Shown here: positions 9,097 to 17,162 of the stretch, one piece after another | Layout of the letters: each line of letters opens with the position of its first letter | Position numbering within the stretch: the first letter of the stretch is position 1 | Origin: a virus | Strand: one strand, 5' to 3' | Length of the DNA: 64,000 nucleotides | Virus record (IMG/VR): IMGVR_UViG_3300008997_000013 | Coordinates: 1 to 64,000 of that record | Made by a program: the position numbers and the translations under genes | Notes under the pieces: model-generated | Told to the model about the DNA's origin: nothing | What the model saw: the letters and a program-made list of their open reading frames with translations, nothing else | Database searches by the model: none

Positions 9097-9360
9097 GGCA
9101 GCCTCGGTAGCGAGCATCGCCGGGAGAACGCGCTCCCCGGGGATCATGTCGGTGGGCGTCCCGTCGTACTCTCCGTGGAGCTGGGTGATCTGTCCATGCG
9201 GACTCTCCCACTCGCCGTCGATGCCGTACTTGCCGTGGATCACCTCAGCGGTGGTCTGTCCATCAAGGGAGACGAACTGCCAGTTCTCCCCCGTCCAGAA
9301 CCAACCTTCCCGCTCCAGACTGCCTTCGGCCGCTGCGATTTCCAATTCCAGGATATTCAT
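9070..9360 (-). CDS. Hypothetical protein, 96 aa, minus strand
   Basis: A lone minus-strand gene among plus-strand genes. The start is well supported: ATG 9360 is preceded by AGGAGG and, farther up, by GTGACGTAACC, the same leader motif used by plus-strand genes. The product is acidic with tryptophans ('REGWFWTGENWQFVSLDG') and a helical C-terminus. No known domain recognised. The 3' end overlaps the convergent gene. Confidence 0.75.
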   Translation of the reverse strand: MNILELEIAAAEGSLEREGWFWTGENWQFVSLDGQTTAEVIHGKYGIDGEWESPHGQITQLHGEYDGTPTDMIPGERVLPAMLATEAALRDLDVLF

Positions 9361-9386
9361 TTGACCTCCTGCTAAGGTTACGTCAC
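9361..9386 (-). promoter_or_regulatory. GACGTAAC leader of the minus-strand gene
   Basis: Read on the minus strand: TGACGTAACC, then CCTTAGCAGG (small hairpin CCT/AGG), AGGAGG and the ATG. TGAC can also pair with the GTCA next to the Shine-Dalgarno. This shows that the motif follows gene orientation rather than genome orientation. Confidence 0.55.
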
Positions 9387-9418
9387 ATCCTCATACAGGG
9401 AAACCGGTAGAGAGTTCT

Positions 9419-10222
9419 ATGACTGATCTTGTCGCGTACCGGAAGTCCGTTGTCACCCCTGACGTAGCCGAGGCCCTCCGCAAGCTGGAGCTTGCCGGCG
9501 CAGAGCGGGGTGGTATCCGGATTCAATACCAGGGAGTCCCTCGAGGGGATGCCTCTTGGGAGGGGGTCTCGAAGGGTCCTGGACCAACAGGACTTCCGCC
9601 TCATCTGTCCATGCGCCCATCCGGACGCGAAGTCTACCTCTCGGTGTCCTTCCTGGAAGGCTCCGGAGACAGGTTTGGAGAACTCGCCGTCCTCTGGGGG
9701 TTGGCGGTTCCTCTGGGGTTCATGCCATGGGATCGCTATCCTGTCCCGAGCCCTACGGACCGAGTGTTCCACTATCTCGGCCCTTGGTCCCTGGTAGGGG
9801 ACTCCCTGCAAGGTGAGGGGAAGGGGGAGCTCGTGTGGCCTTCTATCTGCTCTGCTGCTCAGATAGAAGTCGGCACATGGTCCGGAAGGAATCTCCTCGA
9901 GAGAACAGTCCAGTCCCACCTACATCGGCTGGGTGTCAACTGTGGCCCCGTCGATGGCCTGGTCGGGGAGAGGACCCTTCGCGCTCTGAGGGCCTTGGGT
10001 CTCGGAGGGACTCCTCTCCATGAAGTAGTCGGGGCTCTACCGCGTCTCCAACCCCCTGGGACATCCCAAACCTCTACCAGGACAGCCAACCTGACCGTCC
10101 CTCGAGGCCTCTCGTTAGAGGCGTATCCCTCAGGAGACCTCGAGGTAGCTCGATCCCACACTGGGATGGCTATCACGGTAGGAGGGAAAGGGAAGCTGAC
10201 CATTCTCTTCCGGGAGTCCTGA
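9419..10222 (+). CDS. Protein with a peptidoglycan-binding-type domain
   Basis: 267 aa. Residues about 159-195 match the short helical PG_binding_1 repeat: hydrophobic 'QSHLHRLGVNCGPVDG' followed by 'GERTLRALRALG'. The N-terminal 150 residues and the C-terminal 70 have no recognised catalytic motif, so whether it is an endolysin or a virion-associated cell-wall binder cannot be decided. ATG 9419 is preceded by GGTAGAGAG. Nearby membrane and secreted small proteins make a lysis or entry role reasonable; this is inference. Confidence 0.65.
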   Translation: MTDLVAYRKSVVTPDVAEALRKLELAGAERGGIRIQYQGVPRGDASWEGVSKGPGPTGLPPHLSMRPSGREVYLSVSFLEGSGDRFGELAVLWGLAVPLGFMPWDRYPVPSPTDRVFHYLGPWSLVGDSLQGEGKGELVWPSICSAAQIEVGTWSGRNLLERTVQSHLHRLGVNCGPVDGLVGERTLRALRALGLGGTPLHEVVGALPRLQPPGTSQTSTRTANLTVPRGLSLEAYPSGDLEVARSHTGMAITVGGKGKLTILFRES

Positions 10223-10224
10223 CT

Positions 10225-10836
10225 GTGAAGCCATGGCGCCAAAACCTCGGCCCTCCATCTGCGTGTACTATCGGGGGAGACTGCATCTTCGACGAGGTGG
10301 ACAAGGGCGCTCAGGAGATCGAGCAGAAATGGCGGACCCTCGCCCGTCGATGGCCGTCGGTAGCTACAGGATCCGTGTCTCGTTTGTTCGGGCTTGGGAC
10401 CCCCCTCGTGGATGTCGAGTGGCTCCTGGAGGTTCTCTTCTCTCCTCCCCGGACCTGGCCCATGGGCCTCACCGAAGACGAGATCGAGATCCTCAAGATT
10501 GCAACGGCGGTTGCCCAGTACGTGTCGTTCGGAGCCCGTGGCGCCCAGGCTACTCCCGGCTCAGATGAGAACACCCTCCTGGCAATGAAGAAGCTGGCCG
10601 CCCTGTTCCGCAAGAACATCGCTGTCCCTATGTACCGAGAGTACGACAAGGGTGTCCAGAGAGCCGGTGCTCGGATCGCCCCTCTATGTCCTGATCTCTA
10701 CGACGAGTCCTGTACTGTCGAGGACGCCAAGGGTATCTTCCAAGGGGATATGCAGAGGGGGTGGAGGGCTTCCACCTTGCGGGTTCGTCCTGAGACCCAG
10801 AAGGTTCTCCCCCTGTTTTGGGATTGGCTCAGCTGA
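10225..10836 (+). CDS. Hypothetical protein, 203 aa
   Basis: GTG 10225 starts 2 nt after the previous stop. The product is mostly helical with an aromatic C-terminus ('LPLFWDWLS'). A central stretch 'LTEDEIEILKIATAVAQYV' is amphipathic. No signal peptide or metal site. It ends just before the leader of the replication block. Function unknown. Confidence 0.7.
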   Translation: MKPWRQNLGPPSACTIGGDCIFDEVDKGAQEIEQKWRTLARRWPSVATGSVSRLFGLGTPLVDVEWLLEVLFSPPRTWPMGLTEDEIEILKIATAVAQYVSFGARGAQATPGSDENTLLAMKKLAALFRKNIAVPMYREYDKGVQRAGARIAPLCPDLYDESCTVEDAKGIFQGDMQRGWRASTLRVRPETQKVLPLFWDWLS

Positions 10837-10878
10837 ACCTCTGCGGACCCGGTAACTCCAGAGAGAGGTCTGGTTCGG
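10837..10878 (+). promoter_or_regulatory. GTAAC leader hairpins before the helicase gene
   Basis: GGTAAC at 10851-10856. Two alternative pairings are possible: ACCTCT (10837-10842) with AGAGGT (10864-10869), or CCAGA (10858-10862) with TCTGG (10869-10873). TTG 10879 follows. Mutually exclusive stems of this sort could switch, but that is speculation. Confidence 0.5.
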
Positions 10879-12660
10879 TTGCTCCAAGAGGTCTATGCGA
10901 AGCTGAAGAAGGTTCGGGACAAGGAGGATCTCAACCTCCCACCGAACCCGTTTCTGCGTAAAGAGATCAAGAGGCCGGGTCGAGACCCGATCCAGTTCAA
11001 GCTGCGCAACTATCAGAAGCAGATGGTGGTGCACCTCCTCTGTATGAACCGCTTCGTGGTGGGGGATGATACTGGTCTCGGGAAGACGATTGAGACCATC
11101 GCTGCCCTGTGTTACGTCTGGATCAACAATCCGGATACCAAAGCGGTCATCCTAACCAAAAAGAGCTCGGTCCCTCAGTGGTACTCCGAGTTCGAGAGGT
11201 TCACCAAGGGGGTCAAGGTCATCCTCTGTGTGGGAGGTCCCAAGAAGCGGGCCAAGCTCCAAGAGGAGTGGGAGAACAGCACCGGACCTACCGTCCTCAT
11301 TCAGGGCTACTCCTCGGCGTGTAACGACTTCGCGAGGATGCACAAATGGGAGGACTACACTCTCATTTGTGACGAGGCAACGGTGTTCAAGACCCCAACC
11401 ACGCGGGTCCACCGAGTCTGCAAACACCTAAGTGCTCAGGCTCTCCGTTGCTGGGGTCTCACCGCAACCCTCATCAAGAACAACCTGATGGAAGGGTACG
11501 GCATCTATCGGGTGGTGGTCCCTACCCTGTTCAAGATGACCGCTAACACATTCATGAATCGGTTTTGCATCGTACAGATGAACCGAGTCGCGAGGAACCG
11601 CAGAGTTCCCCAGATTGTAGGGTACAGACCCGAACAGCTTGAGGACTTCCGAGACTCCATCGATCCGTTCTATCTGGGCCGACCGAAGCACGCTGTCGCT
11701 GATGACCTCCCTGTGTTGGAGTCCCGAGACGTCACGGTAGGCCTCACCAAGTTCCAGCACACCAAGTACCAGGAATCCTTGGGTGGGCTCCTTGAGTACG
11801 GAGACGGAGGTGAGCGGGAGGTCAGCCATCTCACCGCCCTCATCTACTGCCAGGAGATCGTAAACCATCCGGGCCTCATCAGCTTCCCAGACTACCCTTC
11901 CGAGAAGCTGGATGCCCTGGTAGATCTCCTGTCTGGAGGATCGGAGCTTGAGGGCGAGAAGGTCATCGTGTTCACCCGGTTCTCTACCATGGTGGGGATC
12001 GCCCGCGCCGCTCTGGAGAAGAAGGGCATCAAGTGCACCCAGGTGACAGGCGCTGAGGGAGAGAAGCAGCGCAAGGACGCGATGGACGCGTTCCAGAATC
12101 CCAAGGACCCGACCAAGGTCATCTTCATCACGATGGCGGGTGGGGATGCGATCAACCTCCAGACCGCCAAGGCCCTGATCTTCTACGACACCCCTTGGTC
12201 TGCAGGGGACTACATCCAGATCCTTGGTCGGATGATCCGCATCGGAAGTCTGCACGACCGGGTCTTCGCGATCCACCTCATCGCGCGGAACACCATTGAC
12301 GAGCATGTCCAGAAGGTGATGCACAAGAAGAAGGAGCTCATCGAGAAGGTCCTTGGCGAGCGTCTGCGGGGAGAGAAGGGCGGAGACGTCATGTATGCTG
12401 CGGGTTCCGAGACCAAGAACCTGTTCGACGCGATGGTTGCCGACGCCCAGAGCAAGACAGGGACATCCAGATTCACTCCTCAGAAGACCACCCGGAGACC
12501 GAAGTACCCCAAGAAGGGAACCACGGCTCCCGCAGTCCCCAAGAAGAAATCTCCTCCCAAGAAGGCGCGACGCCCTTCCCCCAAGGATATCCGTGTCCCT
12601 GGACCCGATTCGGATATGTCCGAAGATTTCAAGCCCCGCACGGTAGGCTTCAAGATATGA
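10879..12660 (+). CDS. SNF2-type superfamily 2 DNA helicase/translocase
   Basis: 593 aa. Motif I GDDTGLGKT ends with K69-T70; motif II is DEAT at 165-168; a motif III-like 'GLTATLI' follows; the second RecA-like domain has 'KVIVFTRFSTM', 'ITMAGGDAINL' and motif VI 'ILGRMIRIG'. The order and spacing are those of SNF2-family translocases. The last 80 residues are lysine- and proline-rich and probably disordered. The first gene of the replication block, behind a GTAAC leader. Start is TTG, chosen by leader position. Possible roles are replication or recombination fork remodelling; the exact role is not shown. Confidence 0.88.
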   Translation: MLQEVYAKLKKVRDKEDLNLPPNPFLRKEIKRPGRDPIQFKLRNYQKQMVVHLLCMNRFVVGDDTGLGKTIETIAALCYVWINNPDTKAVILTKKSSVPQWYSEFERFTKGVKVILCVGGPKKRAKLQEEWENSTGPTVLIQGYSSACNDFARMHKWEDYTLICDEATVFKTPTTRVHRVCKHLSAQALRCWGLTATLIKNNLMEGYGIYRVVVPTLFKMTANTFMNRFCIVQMNRVARNRRVPQIVGYRPEQLEDFRDSIDPFYLGRPKHAVADDLPVLESRDVTVGLTKFQHTKYQESLGGLLEYGDGGEREVSHLTALIYCQEIVNHPGLISFPDYPSEKLDALVDLLSGGSELEGEKVIVFTRFSTMVGIARAALEKKGIKCTQVTGAEGEKQRKDAMDAFQNPKDPTKVIFITMAGGDAINLQTAKALIFYDTPWSAGDYIQILGRMIRIGSLHDRVFAIHLIARNTIDEHVQKVMHKKKELIEKVLGERLRGEKGGDVMYAAGSETKNLFDAMVADAQSKTGTSRFTPQKTTRRPKYPKKGTTAPAVPKKKSPPKKARRPSPKDIRVPGPDSDMSEDFKPRTVGFKI

Positions 12661-12667
12661 GGCACCC

Positions 12668-13081
12668 ATGACCCTACGCAAAATAGAAGACCTGGAAGAG
12701 TACCGGAAGCAACGGGGGGCGGGCACGCTTCCTCCGGCAGAGGATTCCTGGAAGACACCCCAGACACAGCCCCTGAAGGACGCACTTCCCTCCGTGGAGC
12801 CCCTCACGGATCTGGACATCCTTCATCTGTGGACTCTGATCGCGGAAGCTCACGACTCGGTCTCCGTGCCTGAGCCCCAGACAGGTGTTCTGGCCCTGGA
12901 GAAGATCACCAAGGAGTCTGCTCGCCTGATGCAAGAAGCGCCGGAGGCCCTGGCTCGGGCTCTCACGGATCTGGACGAGCTTCGGATTCGCTACGACGCT
13001 CTCTTGGCCTATGTCCGATACAAGGCCCCCAGAGACGCCAGGGCAATGCATGTTCTAAAGGCTGTCACCCAGGGTGAGTGA
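12668..13081 (+). CDS. Hypothetical protein, 137 aa
   Basis: ATG 12668, 7 nt after the helicase stop. Predominantly helical: an N-terminal 'KIEDLEEYRKQR' charged helix and a C-terminal 'ALTDLDELRIRYDALLAYVRY' helix suggest a small bundle. It ends with a TGATG overlap into the metallophosphoesterase gene. Location in the replication operon is the only hint of function. Confidence 0.75.
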   Translation: MTLRKIEDLEEYRKQRGAGTLPPAEDSWKTPQTQPLKDALPSVEPLTDLDILHLWTLIAEAHDSVSVPEPQTGVLALEKITKESARLMQEAPEALARALTDLDELRIRYDALLAYVRYKAPRDARAMHVLKAVTQGE

Positions 13082-13842
13082 TGGCCATCGTCCAGGTAGT
13101 CTCAGACCTCCATCTTGAGTTCCACAGGCCCGCCAGTCAGAAGCGCCTGATCGAGGAGATACACGAGCCTGGCGTGGACGTCCTCGTCATCGCGGGAGAC
13201 CTGTGCACTCTGGATAGGCTGGCATGGGCTCTTGGCCACTTCTGCAGACTGTATCCTCATGTGGTCTATGTCCTGGGGAACCACGAGTTCTACGGGTCCT
13301 CGGTGGGGGGAGTCCTTCAGGAGATGGCTTGGATCACCCAGCAGCTTCCCAACCTCCACTGGCTGGACAACTCCATCGTGAAGGTAGCTGGGGTCCGGTT
13401 CATAGGAGGCACCCTGTGGTTCACCAAACCCAAGAACGCCCTCCGCTCCGAGTGGGTCCTTCGGATGAACGACCACCGGATGATCAAGGGGTTGGAACCT
13501 TGGGCTCACGAGCAGAACCAGGCCTGTGTTGAGCTCCTACAGCAGGTTCTGCCCACCGATGTGGTGGTGACCCATTACATGCCTTCCGAGGTATGTGTGT
13601 CCCCGTGGTACAAGGGCTCCCCCCTCAATCACTTCTTCGTCCATGACCTGACTCCTTTGATAGAGGAGCGAGGCCCCGCTCTGTGGGCCTACGGACACAC
13701 CCATGACCGAGCAACCCACGTGGTGGGGAAGACCCTCTTGGTAGGGAATCCTCTCGGATATCCTGGGGAGAGGGAGCATGAAGCTCGAGGCCGGTTCTCG
13801 TCCAGTCTGACGATAGAGGTCCCTGCCCCCTCCAAACCGTAA
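13081..13842 (+). CDS. Calcineurin-like metallophosphoesterase
   Basis: 253 aa from ATG 13081 (the GTG three bases earlier is a less likely start). Metal-binding motifs appear in order: SDLHLE (D9, H11), AGDLC (D40), GNHEF (N67, H68), 'THYMP' and 'YGHTHD'. These define the calcineurin-like phosphoesterase fold, which uses two metal ions to hydrolyse phosphoesters. The substrate cannot be read from the sequence. Its place between helicase and helicase loader genes suggests a nucleic-acid or nucleotide substrate. Confidence 0.88.
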   Translation: MAIVQVVSDLHLEFHRPASQKRLIEEIHEPGVDVLVIAGDLCTLDRLAWALGHFCRLYPHVVYVLGNHEFYGSSVGGVLQEMAWITQQLPNLHWLDNSIVKVAGVRFIGGTLWFTKPKNALRSEWVLRMNDHRMIKGLEPWAHEQNQACVELLQQVLPTDVVVTHYMPSEVCVSPWYKGSPLNHFFVHDLTPLIEERGPALWAYGHTHDRATHVVGKTLLVGNPLGYPGEREHEARGRFSSSLTIEVPAPSKP

Positions 13843-13862
13843 CACACTCACAGGAGGGGAAC

Positions 13863-14588
13863 TTGGCATCTGCGAATCCTGACTGCCCAGAGTGCTTTGG
13901 CACGGGAAACGTAGAGGGAGAATACAACCCTCCCCACCCCCCGAAGTTCGAGAGATGCGAGTGTGTCCAGCAGGCGGACATCCTGCAGAACGTAGAGAAG
14001 GCCCTGAAGGGTCTCTCCATGCAGCCTGTTGTGAAGCAGTCCCCCCTGGCAGGCGCACATCAGGAGAACCTCTGGATTACTGCGGGATCTGAGTTCCTGC
14101 CTCATCTGAGGCACGTAGCCATCCGGAGGCCCCCTCATTGGTTCCTACAGGTCTCCACAGACGCTGATCTCATCACCGCGTGGTTGGCCACTATTTCTCT
14201 CCAGGGCGGGGAGATCCATGACGCGGATGCGATCAAGACATCAACCCGATTCCTCACCGTCGTGGATCTCGCGGAGCCCCCAGACCTGCTGGTCCTGCGG
14301 ATGGGAGTCAAGGTAGCTCGGAACGCTGCTGCCCCCGAAGTCCTGGCAGAGGTCCTGAACCACCGACTCCACATCGGGAAGCCAACTTGGGTGTGGGACC
14401 AACCAACCCACCCCCTTGACACAGGCCATCTATGCTGGTCCTCGGCGGTCGGGCAGTCCCTGTCCAGCTATCGCCGGGTCAAAGACCTATCCAATCCCGC
14501 TGCCAAGAAGAGGGCGCGTACCCCTGGTCGCAAAACGGGCCGTCGCGCACCCTCCCGCACCACCCTTCGAAGGGGGGGACCTGAGTGA
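13863..14588 (+). CDS. Putative helicase loader, DnaC-like, with N-terminal zinc site
   Basis: 241 aa from TTG 13863, chosen because AGGAGGGGAAC precedes it. Residues 8-34 hold CPECFGTG and CECV, a DnaJ-type or rubredoxin-like zinc site as found at the start of many phage DnaC-like loaders. The middle resembles a DnaC/IstB AAA+ core: 'HWFLQVSTDADLITAWLATI', then 'PDLLVLRMG' in the Walker B position, and 'VLNHRLHIGKPTWVWDQP' like the sensor segment. A normal Walker A is absent. It overlaps the DnaB-like helicase gene by a GTGA, as expected for a loader-helicase pair. The basic tail may bind DNA. Assignment is inference from order and motif pattern. Confidence 0.6.
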   Translation: MASANPDCPECFGTGNVEGEYNPPHPPKFERCECVQQADILQNVEKALKGLSMQPVVKQSPLAGAHQENLWITAGSEFLPHLRHVAIRRPPHWFLQVSTDADLITAWLATISLQGGEIHDADAIKTSTRFLTVVDLAEPPDLLVLRMGVKVARNAAAPEVLAEVLNHRLHIGKPTWVWDQPTHPLDTGHLCWSSAVGQSLSSYRRVKDLSNPAAKKRARTPGRKTGRRAPSRTTLRRGGPE

Positions 14589-16069
14589 AGGTTCTTCTGC
14601 GCTCTACGTTCAGAAACAGCCCCTCCGACGACAAGGACTCCTTCCTCCGAAACGCCCAAGCATTGCGGGCCTCTGGGGTCGAGTTTCCTGTGGAGGAGGA
14701 CGAGGCGGTTTGGTCCTGGATTCAGGATTTCGTCTCCCAGTACCGGCATGTCCCTGACGCCTCTACAGTGCGTCAGCACTTCACCATCGCAGGCCAGCTC
14801 ACCGTCGTCGACCGGTTCGAGACGGTGGCCGCAGCCGACCCAAAGATCCAGGGAGACTTTCTCCAGCTTCTGGAACGCGTCGCGGAAGATCGACGTCTCC
14901 GGTTGACATCGGAGATCCTCAAGGACGCCAGCCAGATTGCGGTTCGCGGTCTATCCATCAAGGAACCAGGCCAACGCAAGGAAGTACACCTCAGAGGGCC
15001 TGTACAGGCCCTACAGTATGTCGTGGACCGCGCTGGGGATGTCACTACCCCCCTATCGGGGGTCCCTCTCTCGGGGAACGCTACGACGGATGGGGACTCC
15101 TTCAAGGAGGAGTACGAGCGGGTGGAAGAAGACCCTATCGCGGGCTTGGGGCAGTTCTCAGGCATCGAGCAGATGGATGTTGTCCTCAAGGGGGCCAAGC
15201 GACAGCAGATGTGGCTCCACGCAGCCTTCACTGGAGGCCTGAAGTCCACTCTCGCTGTCAACTGGATCTACAACCAAGCGATCTACTACAGGCACTCCTC
15301 AGTGTTCATCTCTCTGGAGATGCCATACGCGCAGGTGCGGCGGATGATCTACGCCATCCATACCTGCCATCCCAAGTTCCGGGATACCCGTCGCAAGCTG
15401 GGAATCAAGAAGAGTCTCGACTACACCAAGATGCGGGACGCAGAACTCTCCGCGGAAGAGAAGACGTTCCTCTTTGACTACGTGGTTCCGGATCTCATGG
15501 ATACCGAGAACCTGTATGGATCCATGTACATCGAGGTGGCGGACGCGCTCAAGGCAGACTTCAACGTCAATGATCTCCGCTCGAAGGCAGAGCTCCGGTT
15601 CAGCCAGGACCCCTCGGTTCGCATGGTAGTCGTGGACCACGCCGGCCTGATGTCCTCCCGGAACCGGCACAACTCCACCACGGAGCGGCTCAACGAGGTT
15701 CTCCGGGACATCAAGAAGCTCTCCATGTCCTTCAACCAGGGCTTGGGGATCGCTATGTTGGTGTTGTTCCAGATCTCCCGGGAAGGGTTCAAGTCCGCAG
15801 AGAAGAACGGAGGCCGCTACAACCTGACGCACCTCAGCTATGCGAACGAGGCCGAGCGCTCCTCGGATATCGTGACCGCTTCTTGGGTCGATGATCAGCT
15901 CGAGGAATCAAACCTGGTGAAGATCCAGCACCTCAAGGCTCGAGAGGACGCGAAGTTCAAAGAGTTCTATGCCGGGGTACTCTGGCCTGCCCGCCGCATC
16001 TTCACGACCAACGATGTTGTCCCCGAGATGGCCAAGAAGACGGGCGACAAGATCGACCTGGGGTTGTGA
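14585..16069 (+). CDS. DnaB-like replicative helicase
   Basis: 494 aa. The RecA-like core starts near residue 190: a P-loop 'TGGLKST' (K220), a Walker B-like strand 'VRMVVVDHAGLM', the 'SLEM' motif after strand 2, and a late 'LFQISREG' region equivalent to DnaB motif H3. The N-terminal 150 residues are helical, like DnaB's N-terminal domain. The P-loop lacks the usual second glycine-rich turn (GxPGxGKT), a visible deviation. Start GTG overlaps the upstream stop. Unwinds DNA at the phage fork with the neighbouring loader, primase and polymerase. Confidence 0.85.
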   Translation: MKVLLRSTFRNSPSDDKDSFLRNAQALRASGVEFPVEEDEAVWSWIQDFVSQYRHVPDASTVRQHFTIAGQLTVVDRFETVAAADPKIQGDFLQLLERVAEDRRLRLTSEILKDASQIAVRGLSIKEPGQRKEVHLRGPVQALQYVVDRAGDVTTPLSGVPLSGNATTDGDSFKEEYERVEEDPIAGLGQFSGIEQMDVVLKGAKRQQMWLHAAFTGGLKSTLAVNWIYNQAIYYRHSSVFISLEMPYAQVRRMIYAIHTCHPKFRDTRRKLGIKKSLDYTKMRDAELSAEEKTFLFDYVVPDLMDTENLYGSMYIEVADALKADFNVNDLRSKAELRFSQDPSVRMVVVDHAGLMSSRNRHNSTTERLNEVLRDIKKLSMSFNQGLGIAMLVLFQISREGFKSAEKNGGRYNLTHLSYANEAERSSDIVTASWVDDQLEESNLVKIQHLKAREDAKFKEFYAGVLWPARRIFTTNDVVPEMAKKTGDKIDLGL

Positions 16070-16575
16070 TGACTGCCGTAGCTGCCATCGAAGACGCGAT
16101 CCGGCGCAGTTGGAATGAGCGCTTCGTCAGGGGAACCCCTGCGGAGTCCTTGGCCGAACGCCATCTGAACGAGGTCCTCCAGGACTTCATCCTCACCGAA
16201 CCGGTCCTCTCACGCCTCCAGCCTTTCCCGGTCCGGATCCGGGTCCGGATCGTACGGGGTGGGGACATCATGTGGGGGTTCGTCGCCCAGGGAGACCCCA
16301 AGGGGCTGTCCTTGTTCCAGCTGAACCACCCGGAGGACTTCGAGTCCAACTTCCCTGCGAACAAATGGATTTCGCGGTACTCACCCACCCGCGCGTCAGA
16401 GCAGGAACTGGTCTCCATCATCGCACAGATTCTCTCCTATTCCTCCCTTCGGGAGGAATATGGCCAGGATACCTTGGGGGTCCTGATGGCCCTCGGTGCC
16501 CACCGACAGGTGGAGAACCCGGACGAGAAGATCGCGACCCTCGCCAACCGTATCGACAAGGTGCCCCTCAGATGA
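16069..16575 (+). CDS. Hypothetical protein in the replication operon, 168 aa
   Basis: ATG 16069 overlaps the helicase stop as TGATG. Two helical ends flank a beta-rich middle ('PVRIRVRIVRGGDIMWGF'). Conserved-looking tryptophans but no metal site. It is coupled at both ends between helicase and primase zinc-finger genes, so a replication accessory role is plausible. No family recognised. Confidence 0.75.
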   Translation: MTAVAAIEDAIRRSWNERFVRGTPAESLAERHLNEVLQDFILTEPVLSRLQPFPVRIRVRIVRGGDIMWGFVAQGDPKGLSLFQLNHPEDFESNFPANKWISRYSPTRASEQELVSIIAQILSYSSLREEYGQDTLGVLMALGAHRQVENPDEKIATLANRIDKVPLR

Positions 16576-17162
16576 ACAGAGCAGGACGTGCCGCCGAGAA
16601 CATCCGAGAGCACGTCCCTATCTCCCGTCTGTTGGCCGACTACGGCTACATGGTGGATCCCCGAGGGGATGACCGGGAGCAGCAGTTCTCCTGCGATCTA
16701 CATGGGGACGGACAGGACAGCAAGCCCTCCGCTCGCCTGTACCCGGGGAGCGGTCAGTTCTACTGCTTCGCCTGCGGGATATCTCGGGACCACGTTGCCC
16801 TGGTCCGCGAGAAGGAGGGTGTCTCCTTCTGGGAAGCCGTCAAGATACTGGAGCGTCGCTACGACGTCCCTGCGCTTCCCTGGGAGCCTGACGAGCAGGA
16901 GCGTCCCCCTACCCCCGAGGAGGAGGTTGCGACGCTCCTACAGTCTTCTGAGACGGCCGAGGATGCCCTCCGGAGAACCGAGCGCCTCCTTCGCACTACC
17001 ACCCGAGAACGAGAGCTCCCTGTGAAGACTTGCATGGGTCTGTGGGGAGTCTATGACCGGGTAGTGGCCGCCCATCAAGAGGGTGTGGAAGAAGCCCAGA
17101 TCGTTCAAATGGCACACAGCATACTGGAGAAGACCAAGAAGTCTCTCCGTGGAGAAGCATGA
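16572..17162 (+). CDS. Primase zinc-finger (CHC2) protein
   Basis: 196 aa. A CHC2 finger: C41 and H44 in 'FSCDLHGDGQDSKPSARLYP', C65 and C68 in 'QFYCFACGIS', followed by the typical 'DHVALVREKEGVSFWEAVKIL' helix. This is the template-recognition domain of DnaG-type primases. The gene ends about 120 residues later with no TOPRIM catalytic core, so another protein must supply polymerase activity or this is an accessory factor. ATGA overlaps on both sides tie it to the helicase and polymerase genes. Start ATG 16572 is well placed. Confidence 0.85.
   Translation: MNRAGRAAENIREHVPISRLLADYGYMVDPRGDDREQQFSCDLHGDGQDSKPSARLYPGSGQFYCFACGISRDHVALVREKEGVSFWEAVKILERRYDVPALPWEPDEQERPPTPEEEVATLLQSSETAEDALRRTERLLRTTTRERELPVKTCMGLWGVYDRVVAAHQEGVEEAQIVQMAHSILEKTKKSLRGEA

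Noticed and set aside
11428-12819. 463-codon minus-strand ORF opposite the SNF2 helicase
   Set aside because: It is the shadow of a well-conserved helicase gene; the protein is low in recognisable structure and has no ribosome site.
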